A stretch of 33,769 nt of DNA from G963674505 sp964575975 (GCA_964575975.1 CAZNTU010000038.1:1-33769); one strand, 5' to 3'. Numbered from the stretch's first letter, positions 1 to 7,028 are shown. Made by a program: numbers and translations. The notes: generated from the letters alone by a model not told the origin.

Positions 1-227
1 GTGTAGGGCTTGCCTTTCCTCGGACCGGAGGCGACATAGCGATTCCAGAAGTCGAGCTTCAGGAACTTCCAGCTTCCGCGCTCCCATTCGCAGCACTTGG
101 AGCAGCCGCAATAGGCCGTCACTTCCATCCGCTTTCCGACGACTTTTTTTCCGCATCCGAAGGACAGGCACAAACTCAGGCACAAAATTGTCTGCAAAAG
201 GATGGCAATACGCCGTGTCGTTTTCAT
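1..227 (-). CDS. 3D-domain lipoprotein-like protein (N-terminal part, runs off window)
   Basis: The first 75 residues of a protein read leftwards out of the window. It begins with a basic N-terminus and a hydrophobic stretch (about residues 7-24) ending SFGCGKK, which looks like an exported lipoprotein signal although the lipobox is not canonical. From about residue 34 the sequence MEVTAYCGCSKCCEW matches the opening of the 3D domain, named for three conserved aspartates and found in cell-wall-active proteins of the MltA/RlpA type. The aspartates themselves would lie beyond the window edge. The ATG overlaps the ferredoxin stop as ATGA, so the two are probably translationally coupled, and GGAG lies about 9 bases upstream. 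Inferred role: envelope or peptidoglycan-associated protein; activity cannot be judged from this part. Confidence 0.7.
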   Translation of the reverse strand, partial: MKTTRRIAILLQTILCLSLCLSFGCGKKVVGKRMEVTAYCGCSKCCEWERGSWKFLKLDFWNRYVASGPRKGKPY

Positions 228-487
228 TCCGAGAATCTCCGGTTCCATGTTTCGGGTTTCGTTTCTTCGGTTTTCATTTCGATGGCGTCCACCGGGCAGT
301 CCTCGGCGCAACGGCCGCATCCGATGCAGGTTTCCGGGTTTGGCAGGTAAGGGTAGCGGCGTCGCGGCTCCATGCCGCGAACGATCGTCAACGAGAGGCA
401 ATCCACGGGGCAGGAATCGACGCATACGACGCATCCGCAGCATTCCTTCAAACGAACGACCGGAATCGCCTTTCTTTGTTTCGCCAT
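224..487 (-). CDS. 2[4Fe-4S] ferredoxin
   Basis: An 87-residue protein with two complete bacterial ferredoxin motifs: CCGCVVCVDSCP (first ligand at residue 16) and CIGCGRCAEDCP. Each supplies three cysteines plus the remote Cys-Pro, so two [4Fe-4S] clusters are expected. It would carry low-potential electrons in the cytoplasm. The start chosen is the second of two close ATGs because GGAGG then sits about 9 bases upstream; the first ATG (493) overlaps the stop of the preceding gene as TGATG. Upstream lie the remnants of an aldehyde:ferredoxin oxidoreductase and an iron alcohol dehydrogenase, so this ferredoxin was probably their partner. With those enzymes damaged here, its present partner is unknown. 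Its own frame is intact. Confidence 0.88.
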   Translation of the reverse strand: MAKQRKAIPVVRLKECCGCVVCVDSCPVDCLSLTIVRGMEPRRRYPYLPNPETCIGCGRCAEDCPVDAIEMKTEETKPETWNRRFSE

Positions 488-492
488 TGCCA

Positions 493-921
493 TCAACCTC
501 CGGGTTTCGTAATGCGAAGCTTTTCCAGGGTTTCCTCGGACGGCTTGCCCGTTTATGGGTCCCATCCCATGAACCGCCAATAGTCTTTCAGCGACTTTCC
601 CGGGTCCGCGACTCTTCCCTCCAACGCCACCAGCGAGTCGCAACCGTTTTCGCGAAAAGTCTCCGCCGCCCGGCGAACGACGTCGATGGACGAATCCGGC
701 GGGACTTCGTCGAAAATCGCCCCGATTCGCATGCCGGAGCCGTCGAAGGCATTTCTGACGAATTTGACCAGACCGGCTTGGACGACCCCTTTGTCCGTGA
801 CCACCAGCGGTTTTTGGGCTCCCAGTTGGCTCAGTTCGAACGGCAGGTTCAAGAGTGCCTTTCTGCCGGAAACGATTTTCACGGGGCTGAAGAATTCGTA
901 ACAGTCGGGAATGTCCCCCAT
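493..921 (-). pseudogene. Fusion relic: N-terminus of iron alcohol dehydrogenase joined to C-terminal tail of aldehyde ferredoxin oxidoreductase
   Basis: From the ATG at 921 (GGAGG about 6 bases upstream) the first ~93 residues follow the N-terminal Rossmann half of Fe-dependent alcohol dehydrogenases: FFSPVKIVSGRKAL, then VVTDKGV, then GCDSLVAL where the family continues with its Gly-Gly-Gly-Ser nucleotide-binding loop. Here the sequence instead passes in frame into EGRVADPGKSLKDYWRFMGW, which resembles the extreme C-terminus of AOR-family tungsten enzymes. A TAA at 553-555 stands where the AOR tail usually has Glu; reading on in the same frame gives TGKPSEETLEKL and the natural stop at 493-495, which overlaps the first ATG of the ferredoxin. 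I infer a deletion that removed most of both genes, plus a later nonsense change. Neither enzyme can work from this locus. An assembly join is the alternative explanation. Confidence 0.75.
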
Positions 922-943
922 GCTTTCCTCCAAGGAATCGGAA

Positions 944-1480
944 TCAAAGACCGAACGGTATGCCCGCGAGATAAATCTTCGCGCGGGCGAACTGCTTCTT
1001 CAAGGTCATGTTCGGAACGCGTTTCAAAAGCCTTTTGCATACGAATTTCGGGTAGAGATAAGCGAGCATGATGTTCAGGCAGCGGGTGAAGATCAGCGCG
1101 TCGGCGAGGTCTCCGCGCACGCTCGTGCGTCTTTCCGCGAAAGCCCGGGCCGCGCCTATCTGAGGAGTCAGCACCAGAAAGGCGCACTCGATGTTCTTGA
1201 ATTCGATGGAGAGGTTTCCGTCGACAAACCCGCTTCCCCGATGCCTCAGGATTCCGTCGCTTTTCTCCAGGACCATGCGCGGCCCGGCGGGGAGGACTTT
1301 TAAAACGACGGCGAACCCCTCCGGCCAGACGGCTGTTTCCCGGCGCATGTCCGGGTCGTGCCTGGAGCCGGATTGGAATGCTCGTCCCAGGACGAAAAAC
1401 ACGATTTCGGCGACGAGGAACTTAAACCATTTGGAACCTTTTTTTTCGAAGAAACGGTTTTTCAATTCGGAGAATACCAT
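944..1480 (-). CDS. SCP2-like (sterol carrier/lipid-binding fold) protein
   Basis: A 178-residue protein, first gene of the leftward group. The middle part (about residues 55-145) has the pattern of SCP2-like domains: a predicted beta region with VVLKVLPAGPRMVLEK, then LSIEFKNIECAFLVLTPQIG and ARAFAERRTSVRGDLADAL, ending in a helix LNIMLAYLYPK. SCP2-fold proteins bind fatty-acyl chains or other hydrophobic ligands. The N-terminus has a hydrophobic stretch (FKFLVAEIVFFVLG, about residues 19-32) that may dock on the membrane. It ends 22 bases before the dehydrogenase-oxidoreductase relic, so it belonged to an aldehyde/alcohol redox operon. No clear Shine-Dalgarno precedes the ATG, so a downstream start is possible. 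The family assignment rests on pattern recognition and is moderate. Confidence 0.6.
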   Translation of the reverse strand: MVFSELKNRFFEKKGSKWFKFLVAEIVFFVLGRAFQSGSRHDPDMRRETAVWPEGFAVVLKVLPAGPRMVLEKSDGILRHRGSGFVDGNLSIEFKNIECAFLVLTPQIGAARAFAERRTSVRGDLADALIFTRCLNIMLAYLYPKFVCKRLLKRVPNMTLKKQFARAKIYLAGIPFGL

Positions 1481-1734
1481 GGTACATCAACTCGTTTTGC
1501 GGCGTAGCCACGTATGAAAAAAGGTTTCGGCAATCTGGTTCAGGCGTGGATCGACGGTAGCGCCGCCTTCCGCGGCTTCGCGCCTTCGCGCCTGGGTTCG
1601 CGCGCCGGCTGCGGTCGTTTGCAAGCGAAATCAGGTTATCAATTTTTTGTCTTGATTGCAAATCCGGAAATCGGCGGAAGCGCGGTCCTTTTCCGTGCGA
1701 ATCGGAAATCGCGGGAAAACCGGGAGGCCCAAAA

Positions 1735-2208
1735 ATGGAAGATGTAACGGCAATAATCGGAAGAGAGAAGGGCTCTTACGTCCTAGTCGCCTTTCTTGCA
1801 TTCGAGAAACCCATTGCTGTAGGCAAGCTCGGGGCTTTTAGTTTTCCCTTCGGATTCTATGCCTACGCGGGAAGCGCTTTCGGACCCGGAGGCCTTGCGG
1901 CCAGGGTGGGGCATCATCTGAAAGAGTCCCGAAAACCACATTGGCATATGGATTATTTCCGAAAGCACGCCTGTATGAAACAGGTCTGGTTCTGTCGCGG
2001 GAAAAACTGTTCGGAGCACGATTTCGCCTGCGCGTTAAGCCGGTTGGAAGGTTCCCCGACTCCGATAAAAGGGTTCGGGTGTTCGGATTGCATATGCGTA
2101 TCGCATATATACCGGTTCGAAAAGCTCCCCGATTTCGAGGCGTTCGAGAAGGAGTCGAGAAAAATCGCGCCTGGAGTTTCGGGGTTGAATGCGATTGTTC
2201 TCGAATAG
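1735..2208 (+). CDS. DUF123 family protein (Uri-type GIY-YIG-related endonuclease-like)
   Basis: A 157-residue protein recognised by the DUF123/COG1833 pattern: GSYVLVAFLAFEKPI near the start, then GKLGAFSFPFGFYAYAGSAF with Gly-Gly-Leu-Ala-Ala-Arg and HH, then PHWHMDYF, and a cysteine pair in FGCSDCICVSHIYRF. The family is described as related to GIY-YIG nucleases (the Y-V and Y-A-G pieces correspond to the two signature strands), but a cellular role is not well established. The length is usual for the family. The ATG at 1735 follows GGGAGGCCCAAAA. No neighbour on the same strand suggests a partner; it stands alone between a leftward operon and a gene-poor stretch. Confidence 0.82.
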   Translation: MEDVTAIIGREKGSYVLVAFLAFEKPIAVGKLGAFSFPFGFYAYAGSAFGPGGLAARVGHHLKESRKPHWHMDYFRKHACMKQVWFCRGKNCSEHDFACALSRLEGSPTPIKGFGCSDCICVSHIYRFEKLPDFEAFEKESRKIAPGVSGLNAIVLE

Positions 2209-2241
2209 AGTTGACATGACGGTCGTTTTCTCGACTCTCGG

Positions 2242-2271
2242 CATGCCAGACCAGGATGGTCTGGTTACCTT
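2242..2271 (+). repeat. Palindromic repeat, copy 1 (CCAGACC-N5-GGTCTGG-TTACCTT)
   Basis: Seven-base perfect inverted arms CCAGACC and GGTCTGG around a five-base loop AGGAT, preceded by CATG and followed by TTACCTT. The same organisation recurs 61 bases downstream and twice in the lyase-helicase intergenic region, so this is a dispersed element, not a chance palindrome. Confidence 0.8.
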
Positions 2272-2302
2272 CGGACTGGGTTGAAAATGGCGTGGAACCT
2301 CG

Positions 2303-2332
2303 CATGTCAGACTGGGATGGTCTGGTTACCTT
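2303..2332 (+). repeat. Palindromic repeat, copy 2 (TCAGACT-N5-GGTCTGG-TTACCTT)
   Basis: Same layout as the copy at 2242, including the flanking CATG and TTACCTT. The left arm differs at its two ends (C to T twice), which turns two G-C pairs into G-U wobble pairs if the plus strand is transcribed, so the RNA hairpin survives although the DNA palindrome is imperfect. Confidence 0.75.
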
Positions 2333-2733
2333 GCAGGGGCCAGACTTGCGAGGCAGAGCAAGCGGCAATTCCAATTTTGACCGCCTTGCTCCCTCGTTCC
2401 GCCTCTCGCTTTCGCTTTGCCCGTCGGATGTTGTCGAAACCAAAACGAGAATTGCTGAACGCAAGCGGATTCTTTTCAAACAAATCCCATTTCATGATAT
2501 AATAATCGATCTTGCGGCTGAATTTCGACCATCCCGACAAGCTTATGGGGATCAACATCACATTGAGAAATGCCCTTTTTCGGAAAGGACAGGCCGGACA
2601 AGTTCGTCCGTAACTTTTCCAAGGGCAATTTCAGGGATTTTTGTCGGGATTGCTGTTTTTTGAACACTTACGCGACCCGCGAATCGGGAAGGGTGGATGA
2701 ACAATCCGGACGCGGAAACATCGGGGATGTTCG

Positions 2734-3024
2734 ATGAAGACGCGCGAAGTATGCGAATTCTGCAAAAAAAGATTCGGCCAAAAGTCTTTTTCCAAGGCGT
2801 ACCTGGAAAATTGCGACGTGTTGCTTGCCTGCCCTGCGTGCGGTCGCACCAACGTTCTTCTGAAATGCGTGCATTGCGAATACTCCAAATTCCGGCACGG
2901 CGGCTGGGGATTCGCCTGGGAATACCCCAACAAGCCGGTCGAGCTGTTTTCCGTTTACTCGATCCGGGAGACCCGGTTCAAGTGCCTTTGCGCCGAGCAT
3001 GCAAGTCTGGAGGCCGACGGTTAG
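2734..3024 (+). CDS. Small zinc-ribbon-like protein of unknown function
   Basis: A 96-residue cysteine-rich protein. Pairs CEFC (7-10), CPAC (33-36) and CVHC (45-48), plus C27 and CLC (84-86), are spaced like zinc-ribbon knuckles, so one or two structural zinc sites are likely. The N-terminal KTREVCEFCKKRFGQ is typical of small zinc-finger domains. The middle is rich in aromatic residues (GGWGFAWEYP). No family name can be given. The ATG is preceded by a GGGGA-like site. Its stop overlaps the 3' end of the leftward amidohydrolase gene by four bases, a compact convergent arrangement. It could bind nucleic acid or be a metal-binding accessory; nothing nearby decides this. Confidence 0.55.
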   Translation: MKTREVCEFCKKRFGQKSFSKAYLENCDVLLACPACGRTNVLLKCVHCEYSKFRHGGWGFAWEYPNKPVELFSVYSIRETRFKCLCAEHASLEADG

Positions 3025-4766
3025 CCGTCCGATGCGTCGTATTCGATCTTCCCGCCGACGATGGCGTATAAAATGCGGGTTTCGAGAATCTTTTCTTCGG
3101 GCACGGTCGTCAAGTCCTGGCTGAGTACGGTGAAATCGGCGTATTTTCCGGGGGTGACGGAACCTTTCAAGTGGTCTTCGAAAGCGGCGTAGGCGTTTTC
3201 GATGGTATACGCTTTCAAGGCTTGCTCGCGCGCCATCGCCTGGTCCGGAAAAAAGAGCGAGCCGTCGGGCAGGCGGCGTGTCACGGCCGCGTGGAAATTC
3301 GCGATGGGATCGACTTCCTCTACGGGGGCGTCCGTGCCGGCCGCGACCACGGCGCCCGAATCGAGCAGCTTTCTCCAGACGTAGGCGCCCTCTTCGGCGC
3401 GTTTCCTTCCGATCCGGCTTGTCGCCCAGGAACCGTCGGACGTGCAGTGGACGGGTTGCATGGAGGCGACGACGCCGAGGCGGGCGAAACGGGGCGCGTC
3501 GTCGGGATGCAAATGCTGGGCGTGTTCGATTCTCCAGCGCAAGTCCGTCGGCAGGGCGCGGCCCTCGCCCTCGAAGACCCGCTGGAAGACGTCCAGGATT
3601 TCCCGGTTCGCGCGGTCTCCGATCGCGTGAACGCACAGTTGAAATCCATTTTGCAGGGCGATCCGGGCCGTTTCCTCGACGTACTGCGGCGACTCCACGT
3701 TGAGGCCCGTCTGGTCCGGCGCGTCCGCGTAAGGCTCCAGGAGCCACGCCGTGCGAGAACCAAGCGCTCCGTCCATGAAACGCTTCACCGCCCGAACCGT
3801 GAGCCGTCCGCCGTCCGCGCCTTCGATTCGATATTCCGACAGGCGTTTTTCCAAGCTTTCGTTCGGTTCCCTGAGCATGACCCACAGGCGCATGCGAAGC
3901 AGGTCGTCTTGCGCCATTCGTTTTAGCAGGTCGACGGTCTCGAAAGAGGAGCCCGCGTCCTGGAAGCTCGTGATACCGTTGGAGAGAGCGTGATCCACGG
4001 CGAGTTCGACGGTTTTTCGCATTCGTTCCTCGGTTTCCTGCCCGTTCCCGTCCCGAATGCTTTGCTCGGCGGCGCGTTCGACGGGATCGATGGCCGTATC
4101 CAGCAGAATCCCGGTCGGGTCGCCTTTTTCATCCAGCAAAACGCGGCCTCCGGCGGGAGCGGCGTAATCCGAGTCGATTCCCGCCATGCGCATGGCAACG
4201 GCGTTCGCTACGGCGGCATGGCCGCTGGCGTGATAGAGCAACACCGGGTTTTCCGGCGACGCCCGGCTTAGCTTTTCATGGGTCGGGTATCCCTCCAAAG
4301 AAGGCTCCGGCGCTTTTCTCCATTTTTCCTGATGCCAGCCGGACCCGACAATCCACTCTCCCGGCGGGCTTTTCGCGGACGCCTCGGCGACCATTGCGAC
4401 GACGTCGTCCCAAGTGGAGGCATCGGCCAGCTTCAGCTCCTGCAGCGAGCGGCCCAGGTACAGAAGATGGGCGTGGCCTTCGATGAACCCGGGAATCATT
4501 GTCTTGCCCTCCAGATCGATCCGTCGGGCTCCGGGACCTCCCAGCGACTCGATTTCCTTGCTCTTCCCCACCGCCGCGATCAAGCCGTCCCGCACCGCGA
4601 CCGCTTCGGCCCGTGGCCGAGCGTCATCCATGGTCAATATGTTGCCGTTTATGAAGATCAGGTCCGGGCGATCCTTGGCATCGGACAAGACGGAACCGGT
4701 TCCGGCAAAAGTCGGCGATATACAGAGGATCGCCCATGCGAGGATACATATTGGCAGATCTTTCAA
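3021..4766 (-). CDS. Exported YtcJ-type amidohydrolase
   Basis: A 581-residue metal-dependent hydrolase of the Amidohydro_3/YtcJ group. The start taken is TTG at 4766 because CGGAGG lies about 6 bases upstream; it gives a short signal peptide (KDLPICILAWAILCISPTFA), so the enzyme is probably exported to the periplasm. Family marks in order: LIFINGNILTMD (about 37-50), the metal motif IEGHAHL (HxH near 98-100), LCVHAIGDRANREIL, RWRIEHAQHLHP, and the C-terminal AAGTDAPVEEVDP with the metal-binding Asp, followed by GKYADFTVLS. YtcJ relatives hydrolyse amides, imides or other C-N bonds, and the substrate is not predictable from sequence. A 9-base inverted repeat lies just upstream, and the toxin-antitoxin relic precedes it on the same strand. 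Confidence 0.9.
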   Translation of the reverse strand: MKDLPICILAWAILCISPTFAGTGSVLSDAKDRPDLIFINGNILTMDDARPRAEAVAVRDGLIAAVGKSKEIESLGGPGARRIDLEGKTMIPGFIEGHAHLLYLGRSLQELKLADASTWDDVVAMVAEASAKSPPGEWIVGSGWHQEKWRKAPEPSLEGYPTHEKLSRASPENPVLLYHASGHAAVANAVAMRMAGIDSDYAAPAGGRVLLDEKGDPTGILLDTAIDPVERAAEQSIRDGNGQETEERMRKTVELAVDHALSNGITSFQDAGSSFETVDLLKRMAQDDLLRMRLWVMLREPNESLEKRLSEYRIEGADGGRLTVRAVKRFMDGALGSRTAWLLEPYADAPDQTGLNVESPQYVEETARIALQNGFQLCVHAIGDRANREILDVFQRVFEGEGRALPTDLRWRIEHAQHLHPDDAPRFARLGVVASMQPVHCTSDGSWATSRIGRKRAEEGAYVWRKLLDSGAVVAAGTDAPVEEVDPIANFHAAVTRRLPDGSLFFPDQAMAREQALKAYTIENAYAAFEDHLKGSVTPGKYADFTVLSQDLTTVPEEKILETRILYAIVGGKIEYDASDG

Positions 4767-4791
4767 AGCGCACCTCCGAAAGTTTTTACGC

Positions 4792-4825
4792 AATATCGAT
4801 TTTGGAATTCACGAGAATCGATATT
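4792..4825. repeat. 9-bp perfect inverted repeat upstream of the amidohydrolase
   Basis: AATATCGAT (4792-4800) and ATCGATATT (4817-4825) are exact reverse complements separated by 16 bases. The element sits in the 64-base gap between the antitoxin stop and the amidohydrolase start. The spacing of arm centres (about 25 bases) could suit a dimeric regulator; a hairpin in the transcript is the other reading. No run of T follows, so it is not an obvious terminator. Confidence 0.5.
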
Positions 4826-4830
4826 AGAAG

Positions 4831-5004
4831 TTAGCTTCCAGTCTTGTCCAATCGCAACTTTGGACCTGGGTTCGGCAGTTTCCGTTTCGAATCGCGTTCG
4901 CGCTTGCGAAGCGATTCAATGATTTTTTCCAAACCATAGTCGTTCTCTCTGGCATGTTCTTGACGATAACGACGTATTTCATCGACTATTGGATCGTTAA
5001 TCAT
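4831..5004 (-). CDS. Antitoxin-like protein of a PIN-domain toxin pair
   Basis: A 57-residue hydrophilic, mostly helical protein: MINDPIVDEIRRYRQEHA followed by YGLEKIIESLRKRERDSKRK. The pattern (D-P-I-V-x-E-I-R, then a Tyr-aspartate/leucine segment and a basic E-R-x-S-x-R-K tail) is that of short proteins encoded directly after PIN-domain proteins of the VapC-like kind. The ATG is well supported by GGAGG eight bases upstream and overlaps the restored stop of the PIN gene, which is the usual coupled arrangement for this pair. The antitoxin is intact while the toxin is broken, so it is probably an orphan relic that may still bind its operator. Confidence 0.65.
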   Translation of the reverse strand: MINDPIVDEIRRYRQEHARENDYGLEKIIESLRKRERDSKRKLPNPGPKLRLDKTGS

Positions 5005-5348
5005 TTTCGTTTCCTCCAAGTTCTTCGGGTGAACAAATCTGCGGACATTCAAAACCGCAAGATTCGACAACTCGAAAAATGGTTTTTTTTCAATTCCGCA
5101 TTGTTAATGTGCTTAAAGTTACTAGTCAAAAGACAGTCGGTATCTTGGGCTGCCGCAATGCCGATATGCAGTGCATCTTGTTCGCTGCCTTTGGGTACGA
5201 CTCCCGTTTTCAACAGCAATTTCGCCAGAGTCGATGCTTCATCCGAGACAGAAAGAATTGGTATTCGTTTTTCTTCCGGAAGGTAATTTGTTTCATACTT
5301 TTCTCGACAAATATCATGCGTCAACTTGTAAATCGCAGAGTGCCGCAT
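4997..5348 (-). pseudogene. PIN-domain (VapC-like) toxin, frameshifted and shortened
   Basis: The recognisable part contains PILSVSDEASTLAKLLLKTG, then QDALHIGIAAAQDTDCLLTSNFKHINNAE, which are the middle and third-acidic-residue region of PIN ribonucleases (D-A-L-H and N-F-K-H-I). After AELKK the frame breaks in a run of eight A (T on the given strand, 5083-5090). Removing one A restores the family ending TIFRVVESCGFECPQICSPE and EELGG, finishing at 4997 with a stop that overlaps the antitoxin start. Upstream, ICREKYE is followed almost at once by YLPEEKRIPILS; the family has some 20-30 residues between these, and no normal N-terminus with the first catalytic Asp is seen. The gene is therefore damaged in at least two places and should be inactive. 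Confidence 0.75.
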
Positions 5349-5520
5349 GTCAACATCGAGCGTGGTTGGAAAGAAATCGAAACAAGGCGCTGGCGTCGAA
5401 TCTTGATCTACGCTTTCTGTTCGAGCAGGGCAGGGTGGAGAGATCCTCAAGTCGGGAAAAATCGGCGAAAACCCGAACTTGCGCGCCGAGCATTCGCTGC
5501 TGGAGACCGGCGATCGGGCA

Positions 5521-6783
5521 TCAAACCAGAAGCTTGACCCCGGTCAGTCTTCTCAGGGCGGAAAAAGAGGTCAACGAAGGCAGGAAGAGTCCCCCGACGC
5601 CGGACTTGGCTCGTCCGAAAGCGTCGAAATAGGCGCCCAGCCTCGTAGGCCTGTCCATCCTCGCCATGGCGATTTGAAAGACGCTCTCCTTGGCCGCCGC
5701 GAGCGCGGCTCCGGCGAGGGCGAGTTTGTCCCCGATCATGAACGTGGACAAGTCTCCGAAGGCGACGACGGAGGGCCGGGAATAGGGTTGGAAATCGGCG
5801 GGGGAGTCGCCGTTGGCCAAGTGCTGGATGTTTTCCGCCGCGAGAACCCCGAGGTCCATGGCGTAGTAGGCCTGCTTGCCGAGAGGGAAGGGAAGGCTCG
5901 CCGCGTCTCCCGCCACGAACAGGTTGTCGAACCGTTCGCTTTGAAGAGACGCCCGGACCGGCGCCCACTCCCCCGGATGCGCCAGGCCGGACCTTTCCAG
6001 AAGGGGAGGGGCCTTGGCGCCTCCCGTCCAGATTACCAGGTCCGAGGGAATATCCTCGCCCGAAGACAGAATCGCCCGGTTTTCCTCCACTTTTTCCACG
6101 GTTTCAGACGTTCGGAACAGGACGTTGCAATTTTCGCAAAGCCGCCGGATTTCCTTGTCCAAGGAAGGCATGAAGCCGGGAAGAAGCCGTTCGCCTTTTT
6201 CGACAAGTTGAATCTCCATGTCCGGGTCGTTCTTGTATTTTCGGAGGATTTCCCCCAGCGCCTCGACGCCTTCCAGGCCCCCTCCCACGATCACGACCGA
6301 CGCCTTTCGTCTGGAACCCGCCGCCTTTTCCAAGCGTTGTGCTATCGCCGCGCAGTCGTCCACCGATTTGAAGGGAAGGGCTTGATCGTCGGCTCCTTCC
6401 ACGCCGAACGTATTGTTGATTCCTCCCGTCGCGACCACGCAAAAGTCGTAGTAGAGTCTCTTTCCTCCGGCGGTCGAGATCCGGTTTTTCTCGGGTTCGA
6501 TCGTTTCCACCGAGTCGTTCAGAAACCTGTGTCCGAACCCCTCGATCAAATCCCTCCGGGGAAGTCTAAGGTTCCTTGGCCTTTTGACCCCCGACAGCAG
6601 CTCGTGAATGTTGGGAAGAAACTCGAAAAAGGGGCCGGGATCGACCGCCGTCACCTTGAAATCCTTCGGCAGGGCCGAGACGGCTTTCATTCCGGCGAAA
6701 TTGGCGCCTACGACCACCACGTGACAGCGGGGTCCCAATATGAATTTGCGGGGCGACTTGTTTTGTTCGTTCGCGGCCGGCAT
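5521..6783 (-). CDS. NAD(P)H dehydrogenase, type II-like FAD oxidoreductase
   Basis: A 420-residue protein of the pyridine nucleotide-disulfide oxidoreductase fold, closest in layout to NDH-2. After a short polar leader comes the FAD-binding strand HVVVVGANFAGMKAV, then FEFLPNIHELLSG, YYDFCVVATGG, the second Rossmann motif ASVVIVGGGLEGVEAL for NAD(P)H, DLVIWTGGAKAPPLL, and the FAD-contact motif NLFVAGDAASLPFP. The A-Y-Y-A-M-D-L-G segment matches the quinone-side helix of NDH-2 enzymes, which pass electrons from NADH to membrane quinone without pumping protons. The start at 6783 has AGGAGG nine bases upstream and a near-consensus promoter lies further up. No paired redox-active cysteines of a disulfide reductase are seen, in line with NDH-2. 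Sulfide:quinone oxidoreductase is a less likely alternative. Confidence 0.85.
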   Translation of the reverse strand: MPAANEQNKSPRKFILGPRCHVVVVGANFAGMKAVSALPKDFKVTAVDPGPFFEFLPNIHELLSGVKRPRNLRLPRRDLIEGFGHRFLNDSVETIEPEKNRISTAGGKRLYYDFCVVATGGINNTFGVEGADDQALPFKSVDDCAAIAQRLEKAAGSRRKASVVIVGGGLEGVEALGEILRKYKNDPDMEIQLVEKGERLLPGFMPSLDKEIRRLCENCNVLFRTSETVEKVEENRAILSSGEDIPSDLVIWTGGAKAPPLLERSGLAHPGEWAPVRASLQSERFDNLFVAGDAASLPFPLGKQAYYAMDLGVLAAENIQHLANGDSPADFQPYSRPSVVAFGDLSTFMIGDKLALAGAALAAAKESVFQIAMARMDRPTRLGAYFDAFGRAKSGVGGLFLPSLTSFSALRRLTGVKLLV

Positions 6784-6861
6784 CCTTTCGTTCCTCCTGG
6801 AAAGCGGGAATTTTGGTTGACCATTCTTCTCGTCCCAACGGCGAGACGATCTTTTGTGGAA

Positions 6862-6890
6862 AGTATAGCCTCGCATTCAAAGACCGTCAA
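6862..6890 (-). promoter_or_regulatory. Sigma-70-type promoter for the NDH-2-like gene
   Basis: Read on the minus strand: TTGACG, a 17-base spacer, then TATACT, which is one mismatch from each consensus box at optimal spacing. It lies about 80 bases before the gene start at 6783, leaving a leader of roughly 70 bases. Confidence 0.75.
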
Positions 6891-6918
6891 CGAGCAGGAC
6901 CATGCGGACGGACCCGGT

Positions 6919-6947
6919 TTGAAAACCGTTCGCGGACGTGATATCTT
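6919..6947 (+). promoter_or_regulatory. Possible sigma-70 promoter for the AAA/DUF1703 relic
   Basis: TTGAAA, 17 bases, TATCTT on the plus strand, about 80 bases before the relic's ATG. It is weaker than the divergent promoter facing the other way. A 6-base hairpin (CGGTTT-GA-AAACCG, 6915-6928) overlaps the -35 box. Confidence 0.35.
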
Positions 6948-7028
6948 GTTCGCATCGATATAGTCGGAAAGAGAAACGGCACCCCTCGAAAATTCGGGCT
7001 TCGAGGACAAATCGAAAAGAATACGCTC

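Larger units (their letters stand above)
2209..2733. other. Gene-poor stretch with hairpin repeats
   Basis: About 525 bases without a convincing gene. The left part carries two copies of a palindromic repeat (2242-2271 and 2303-2332). The remainder gives only short, low-quality frames on both strands with no family resemblance, rich in Arg/Lys/Ser as expected from non-coding sequence of this composition. A 63-residue minus frame (2476-2667) is the only one with a reasonable composition, but it has no ribosome binding site and no recognisable motif. I consider the stretch non-coding or deeply decayed. Confidence 0.5.

Noticed and set aside
1481..1734. Possible small gene in the gap before the DUF123 gene
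   Set aside because: Frames on both strands are short, Arg/Ser-rich and without ribosome binding sites; nothing but weak promoter-like AT stretches is visible.
2476..2667. A 63-codon minus frame in the repeat-bearing stretch
   Set aside because: No ribosome binding site and no recognisable relative; left as non-coding.
2668..3885. A 405-codon minus-strand frame over the zinc-ribbon gene and the amidohydrolase
   Set aside because: It is the wrong frame of the amidohydrolase, with Arg-rich low-complexity composition.
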